From the NCBI GenBank assembly GCA_947072805.1, contig CAMTJK010000120.1, forward strand, positions 1 to 10,099: 10,099 bases of DNA, read 5' to 3'. Positions 6,786 through 10,099 of the stretch are shown here, in pieces. Source of the stretch: an uncultured Prevotella sp. Its GTDB lineage: Bacteria > Bacteroidota > Bacteroidia > Bacteroidales > Bacteroidaceae. Position 1 is the first letter of the stretch; each line of letters starts with the position of its first letter. The notes beneath the pieces were generated by a model. It had not been told where the DNA came from. It ran no database searches and saw only the letters and a program-made list of their open reading frames with translations. The translations under genes were made by a program, and so were the position numbers.

Positions 6786-8450
6786 ATGAAAAGACATCTG
6801 TTACTACTTACTGCAATGGCATGCCTGTCGATGCAGGCACAGAACTACAAGATTCCGGTAGACGAAACCGACGAGCCTATGGAGAGGGGAACATTTACCC
6901 CCGACTGGGAATCGCTGCGAAACTACGAGGTTCCGGAATGGTTCCGCAACGCCAAGTTCGGTATATGGGCGCACTGGGGACCACAATGCGTGGAGGGCTC
7001 GGGCGACTGGATGGCACGCAGCATGTATCAGGAGGGCACTGCCAAATACAATTACCACCTGAAGCATTACGGACACCCGAGCGAGGTGGGATTCAAGGAC
7101 ATACTGCCGCTCTTCAAGGCAGAGAACTGGAACCCGGAGGAACTGGTAAGATTCTACGCTGAGGAATGCGGGGCACAGTATTTCTTCGCTCTCGGAAACC
7201 ATCACGACAACTTCGACCTCTGGGACAGCAAATACCAGGAGTGGAACGCCAAGGATATCGGTCCGCACAAAGACCTGCTCGCAGGATGGGCTGCCGCCGC
7301 AAAAAAGATGAAACTGCCTTTCGGCATATCCTTCCACGCCGACCACGCATGGATATGGTACGAACCGAGCCGCCGCTTCGACCTGAAAGGTGACAAACGC
7401 GGCGTGAAATACGACGGATGGCTCACCAAGGAAGATGGCTACAAACCCAACGCCGACGGTACAGAGAAGTGGTGGAAGGGACTGGACCCGCAGAAACTCT
7501 ATGCACAAGACCACGACATGAGCGAGGGAACATGGGACAACAACAGCATTCACAACCAATGGGGATGGGAGAACGGCGCCAACCCGCCATCGAAAGAGTT
7601 TGTCACCAACTTCTACAACCGCACGCTCGACGCCATAAACAGATACAATCCCGACCTTATATACTTCGACGTGACCGTACTGCCGTTCTATCCCATGAGC
7701 GACGCAGGCATGAAGATAGCGGCACACATGTACAACCGCAGCATGAAGATGCACAAGGGAAAGAACGAAGCGGTGGTGTTCGGCAAGATTCTCACCGACG
7801 AGATGAAAGACGCGCTGGTGTGGGACGTGGAGCGCGGCGCACCAAACAGAATAATGGAGAAGCCGTGGCAGTGCTGCAACTGCATTGGCGACTGGCACTA
7901 CAACAACGGCGTGTACCAGAAGGGACGCTACAAGAGTGCCGCCACCGTTGCCAAACTGCTGGTGGACATAGTATCGAAGAACGGAAACATGCTGCTGTCG
8001 GTTCCGCTAAGGGCTGACGGAACTCCCGACGAGAAGGAGATAGCCATAATGAAGGAGTTCGGCAGGTGGATGAAGACCAACAAGGAAAGCATTGTGGGCA
8101 CACGCCCATGGAAGATATTCGGAGAGGGTCCCATCGCCGAAAGCGACATAAAGATAAACGCACAGGGCTTCAACGACAAACAGTACACCAAAGCCGGCGC
8201 AGAGGAGATACGCTTCACCCAGACCGACGAGTACGTCTACGTGACAGCACTGGCATGGCCCGAGGATGGCACCATAAAGGTCAAGGCTATGGCTGAAGGC
8301 AGCAGTCTTTTCGACAAAGCCATAAAGAAAGTGGAGTTGCTGGGATACGGAAAGGTGTCGTTCAGCCGTACAAAAGACGCGCTCACCGTTACACTGCCCC
8401 AAAACGACGGCACAAGGCTGCTTCCCGTACTGAAGATAAAAAAGCTTTGA
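6786..8450 (+). CDS. Secreted GH29 alpha-L-fucosidase
   Basis: This 554-residue glycoside hydrolase should release alpha-linked L-fucose from host or plant glycans in the periplasm or outside. A signal peptide is clear (cleavage likely after MQA, residue 18). The catalytic barrel shows KFGIWAHWGPQ (57-67), NHHDNFDLW (138-146) and FHADHAW (183-189), the fucose-binding histidine motifs of GH29. The nucleophile is probably Asp295 in LIYFDVT. In human FUCA1 the acid/base Glu lies in WExC; here the matching site is Gln362 (PWQCC), so Glu349 in VERG may serve instead, or activity may be altered. A C-terminal beta domain starts near 440. It begins 51 bases after the permease with no terminator between, so read-through from the pump operon is possible. 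The leader before the ATG is A-rich. Family assignment is firm; linkage specificity is not. Confidence 0.94.
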   Translation: MKRHLLLLTAMACLSMQAQNYKIPVDETDEPMERGTFTPDWESLRNYEVPEWFRNAKFGIWAHWGPQCVEGSGDWMARSMYQEGTAKYNYHLKHYGHPSEVGFKDILPLFKAENWNPEELVRFYAEECGAQYFFALGNHHDNFDLWDSKYQEWNAKDIGPHKDLLAGWAAAAKKMKLPFGISFHADHAWIWYEPSRRFDLKGDKRGVKYDGWLTKEDGYKPNADGTEKWWKGLDPQKLYAQDHDMSEGTWDNNSIHNQWGWENGANPPSKEFVTNFYNRTLDAINRYNPDLIYFDVTVLPFYPMSDAGMKIAAHMYNRSMKMHKGKNEAVVFGKILTDEMKDALVWDVERGAPNRIMEKPWQCCNCIGDWHYNNGVYQKGRYKSAATVAKLLVDIVSKNGNMLLSVPLRADGTPDEKEIAIMKEFGRWMKTNKESIVGTRPWKIFGEGPIAESDIKINAQGFNDKQYTKAGAEEIRFTQTDEYVYVTALAWPEDGTIKVKAMAEGSSLFDKAIKKVELLGYGKVSFSRTKDALTVTLPQNDGTRLLPVLKIKKL

Positions 8451-8472
8451 GAATCATTGCTTCACCTGTATG

Positions 8473-8513
8473 TGCTGGCATAAGGCAGACAGCTTAGCCT
8501 GTCTGTGCCGGCA
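8473..8513. terminator. Strong hairpin between convergent genes, possible two-way terminator
   Basis: TGCTGGCA (8473-8480) pairs with TGCCGGCA (8506-8513) with one G-U pair, and CAGACAG (8486-8492) pairs with CTGTCTG (8499-8505) around a six-base loop; TAAGG is bulged. It lies between the 3' ends of the fucosidase gene and the minus-strand permease gene, where a terminator is expected. No T-run follows on either strand, so it may act instead as a block to exonucleases on both mRNAs. Confidence 0.4.
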
Positions 8514-8551
8514 TAATGGCAGGTTCGGGTCGAAACAATCACACTGAGCAC

Positions 8552-9760
8552 TCACTTGTGTATGTTCCAGATGGCTGTTATCTTGCGGCGCACGGCGGTA
8601 TAGTTGAGCAGTGCCACCAGCAGAAACAGCGAAATGGCTGTGACGAGCGTGGGCAGCGTGGCTGACGGTTCGAAGCGCGGATACAGTTCGCCGAAGCGTG
8701 GCAGATAGACGCCGCGCAGTAAGAACGTTATCCACAGCGACAGCACAAGCACCACGGCATTGAGTCCCAAGGCCACGAGATGGAACGGACGGGCTACCGC
8801 CGACGGCGAATATCCTATGAGCAGAAGGTTGTCAATCTTCGTCGTATTCTTCTGCAATAAGAGGAAGATGCTAAGCAGCAGCACGTAGAAGGAGAGTATG
8901 CAGATTATTACGCCCACGGCAGCCACCGCCGTTGTGACGAGACGCAGAAATCCCGCCGTCTTGGAAGCGTCGGCATCGCCGCCCTCGGTGTCGTAACCCT
9001 TCTTCTGCAGATAGTCGGCAAGGCGGTCGTCGGCAGAGTTGGCTGTGATTACCGCCAGGCGCGAGGGTCGGAACGTTCGTTCGGGCGAAAGCGAGGCATT
9101 CATCTCGTCCATAAACGACTGCGGCACGAGTATGGTGTTGAGCTTTCTGGAGAACGCCACCACATTGCCCCTCATGAAGCGCACGTCGTGTGTGCCGGTG
9201 AGGCGCAGCCTTATCCCCACCTGCCGCACCAGCGTCTCGGAGAGGGCAGGCAGTCCCTGACTGCCGGCAAAGCCGAAGTTGTAAAGGTTAAGATAGTTGC
9301 GCGGCAGAATGATGGGCACCGAATCGCTGCCGGAAACATAATGCCAGCGTTCAAGATCGACGTCGATGAAGGCATCGGGCAACGATTCGAAAAACATCTC
9401 CGTGGCAAATTCCATACCCATGGAGCGGCTGCCGACAGTGGCATATACTCCAAACTGTGATGGCGTGAACAGCCCCACGTCGCGTACGAAGGGCTGTTCG
9501 CGCAATTCTTCAATCTCTCTTTCTCTGAAAACAGGCGCACTTCCGGTAAGTGTACGCAGCGCACTGACACGCTTTGTCACCACAACCTGCCCCGGACGCA
9601 GGAAGCTGTCACCCCTGGTAAACAGCGGAATGACATCCGATGCGAACTGTATGGCGGCAAGAATGATAGTCATTCCGCACAGATTGGCAAGGGCAAAGCC
9701 TGCCAACTGCCACGCATTGACGTGCCGCCGGAGGAGCTTGTAAACAAGAATATTTCCCAT
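8552..9760 (-). CDS. FtsX/MacB-like ABC permease
   Basis: This 402-residue protein has the layout of MacB-type permeases: TM1 at about 18-38, a large extracytoplasmic domain (about 40-270), then three helices at about 275-302, 327-348 and 369-388. The segment LLLIGYSPSAVARPF between the second and third helices matches the FtsX-fold cytoplasmic loop. Such proteins usually work by mechanotransmission with an ATPase of the MacB/LolD type in envelope transport or division, not by moving substrate through a pore. No such ATPase is encoded here; it may lie beyond the right edge. The ATG at 9760 leaves a short basic N-terminus before TM1, as in the family. It follows the DUF4836-like gene by 72 bases on the same strand, so the two are probably one operon. 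Its exact role is unknown. Confidence 0.85.
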   Translation of the reverse strand: MGNILVYKLLRRHVNAWQLAGFALANLCGMTIILAAIQFASDVIPLFTRGDSFLRPGQVVVTKRVSALRTLTGSAPVFREREIEELREQPFVRDVGLFTPSQFGVYATVGSRSMGMEFATEMFFESLPDAFIDVDLERWHYVSGSDSVPIILPRNYLNLYNFGFAGSQGLPALSETLVRQVGIRLRLTGTHDVRFMRGNVVAFSRKLNTILVPQSFMDEMNASLSPERTFRPSRLAVITANSADDRLADYLQKKGYDTEGGDADASKTAGFLRLVTTAVAAVGVIICILSFYVLLLSIFLLLQKNTTKIDNLLLIGYSPSAVARPFHLVALGLNAVVLVLSLWITFLLRGVYLPRFGELYPRFEPSATLPTLVTAISLFLLVALLNYTAVRRKITAIWNIHK

Positions 9761-9792
9761 TTCAGTTACAGAGAGAGCTGTATTTGTTCGTC

Positions 9793-9812
9793 ATCATGCC
9801 GAAATCATGCCG
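9793..9812. repeat. 9-bp direct repeat ATCATGCCG in the intergenic gap
   Basis: ATCATGCCG occurs at 9793-9801 and 9804-9812, an 11-bp period. It lies between the two minus-strand genes, just ahead of the permease start. It might be a regulator site on one face of the helix, but the gap has no clear promoter core. Confidence 0.4.
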
Positions 9813-9832
9813 TAAAAAGGCTTCAGCGGCAA

Positions 9833-10099
9833 TCATTTCGTAAGAATCTCGGCAATGGCAGCAAGCGGATTCTTGCTCTGGTCCTGCATGTTCAGCACCA
9901 ATTCGTATCTTAAATTGTCATAGAGAGACAGTTCAAACGACTTGATGAACTGCGTAGCGGCCTGCAGTTGTGATACGTTTGCCTTGCCTGATATAGCCAT
10001 CAGCATGCCAATGAGCTGGAAATCCACATATCCGTAGAAGCACTTGTTCTTCAGCACTGCCTTATCCGGACCTCCTTCTACCTTTTCGAAAGGCTTGCT
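9833..10099 (-). CDS. C-terminal end of a probable DUF4836-family protein (partial)
   Basis: Only the last 88 codons and the TGA stop (9835-9833) are in the window; the frame stays open to the right edge, so the start lies outside. The visible part contains CFYGYVDFQLIGMLMAI, an amphipathic stretch, then LRYELVLNMQDQSKNPLAAIAEI at the end. This pattern (a YGYVD strand, a late strand pair and a closing N-P/A-L helix) resembles the C-terminus of DUF4836 proteins, which are Bacteroidetes proteins of unknown function, often lipoproteins. The call is from memory of the family and from only part of the protein, so it is moderate. The gene is upstream of, and probably co-transcribed with, the FtsX-like permease. 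Confidence 0.6.
   Translation of the reverse strand, partial: SKPFEKVEGGPDKAVLKNKCFYGYVDFQLIGMLMAISGKANVSQLQAATQFIKSFELSLYDNLRYELVLNMQDQSKNPLAAIAEILTK

Noticed and set aside
6804..7898. Long minus-strand open frame (364 codons) inside the fucosidase gene
   Set aside because: It mirrors the codon bias of a well-supported GH29 gene and its product shows no recognisable motif.

Overview
The window looks like chromosomal DNA from a Bacteroidales bacterium, most likely Prevotella or a close relative. Three things point there: promoter cores of the Bacteroidetes type (TAnnTTTG with an upstream TTTG), start codons without Shine-Dalgarno sequences, and a gene tail resembling a protein family largely confined to Bacteroidetes. 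The species cannot be fixed from the sequence alone.

Layout. Bases 1-375 are AT-rich and hold no convincing gene; their right end carries a promoter for a tRNA-Lys(UUU) gene at 376-448, which is closed by a strong intrinsic terminator at 474-506. Bases 507-906 are again non-coding. They hold two near-identical dyad elements (795-815 and 861-881), each overlapping a promoter -7 core and set 66 bp apart, just upstream of the first gene of an operon.

From 907 to 6734 lies a five-gene plus-strand operon for a tripartite ABC-2 exporter of the YbhGFSR type. It encodes a TolC-family outer membrane channel, an HlyD/YbhG-type periplasmic adaptor (probably a lipoprotein), a double-ATPase YbhF-type protein, and two ABC-2 permeases (YbhS- and YbhR-like). 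The adaptor, ATPase and first permease genes overlap by ATGA, so they are almost certainly co-translated. Together they should form one pump from the inner membrane to the outside. Its substrate is unknown; relatives are linked to drug or cation efflux. The two ATPase halves are unequal: one composite ATP site has lost its Q-loop Gln, switch His and good signature, while the other looks intact.

A secreted GH29 alpha-L-fucosidase (6786-8450) follows after 51 bp with no visible terminator or promoter, so it may be read through from the pump operon. It meets two minus-strand genes tail to tail across a strong hairpin (8473-8513). These are a MacB/FtsX-like permease (8552-9760) and, upstream of it, the end of a probable DUF4836-type protein that runs off the right edge. 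I see no mobile element, CRISPR array, phage gene or clear new defence system. The best leads are the twin operator-like dyads, the asymmetric ATPase, and the altered acid/base position in the fucosidase.
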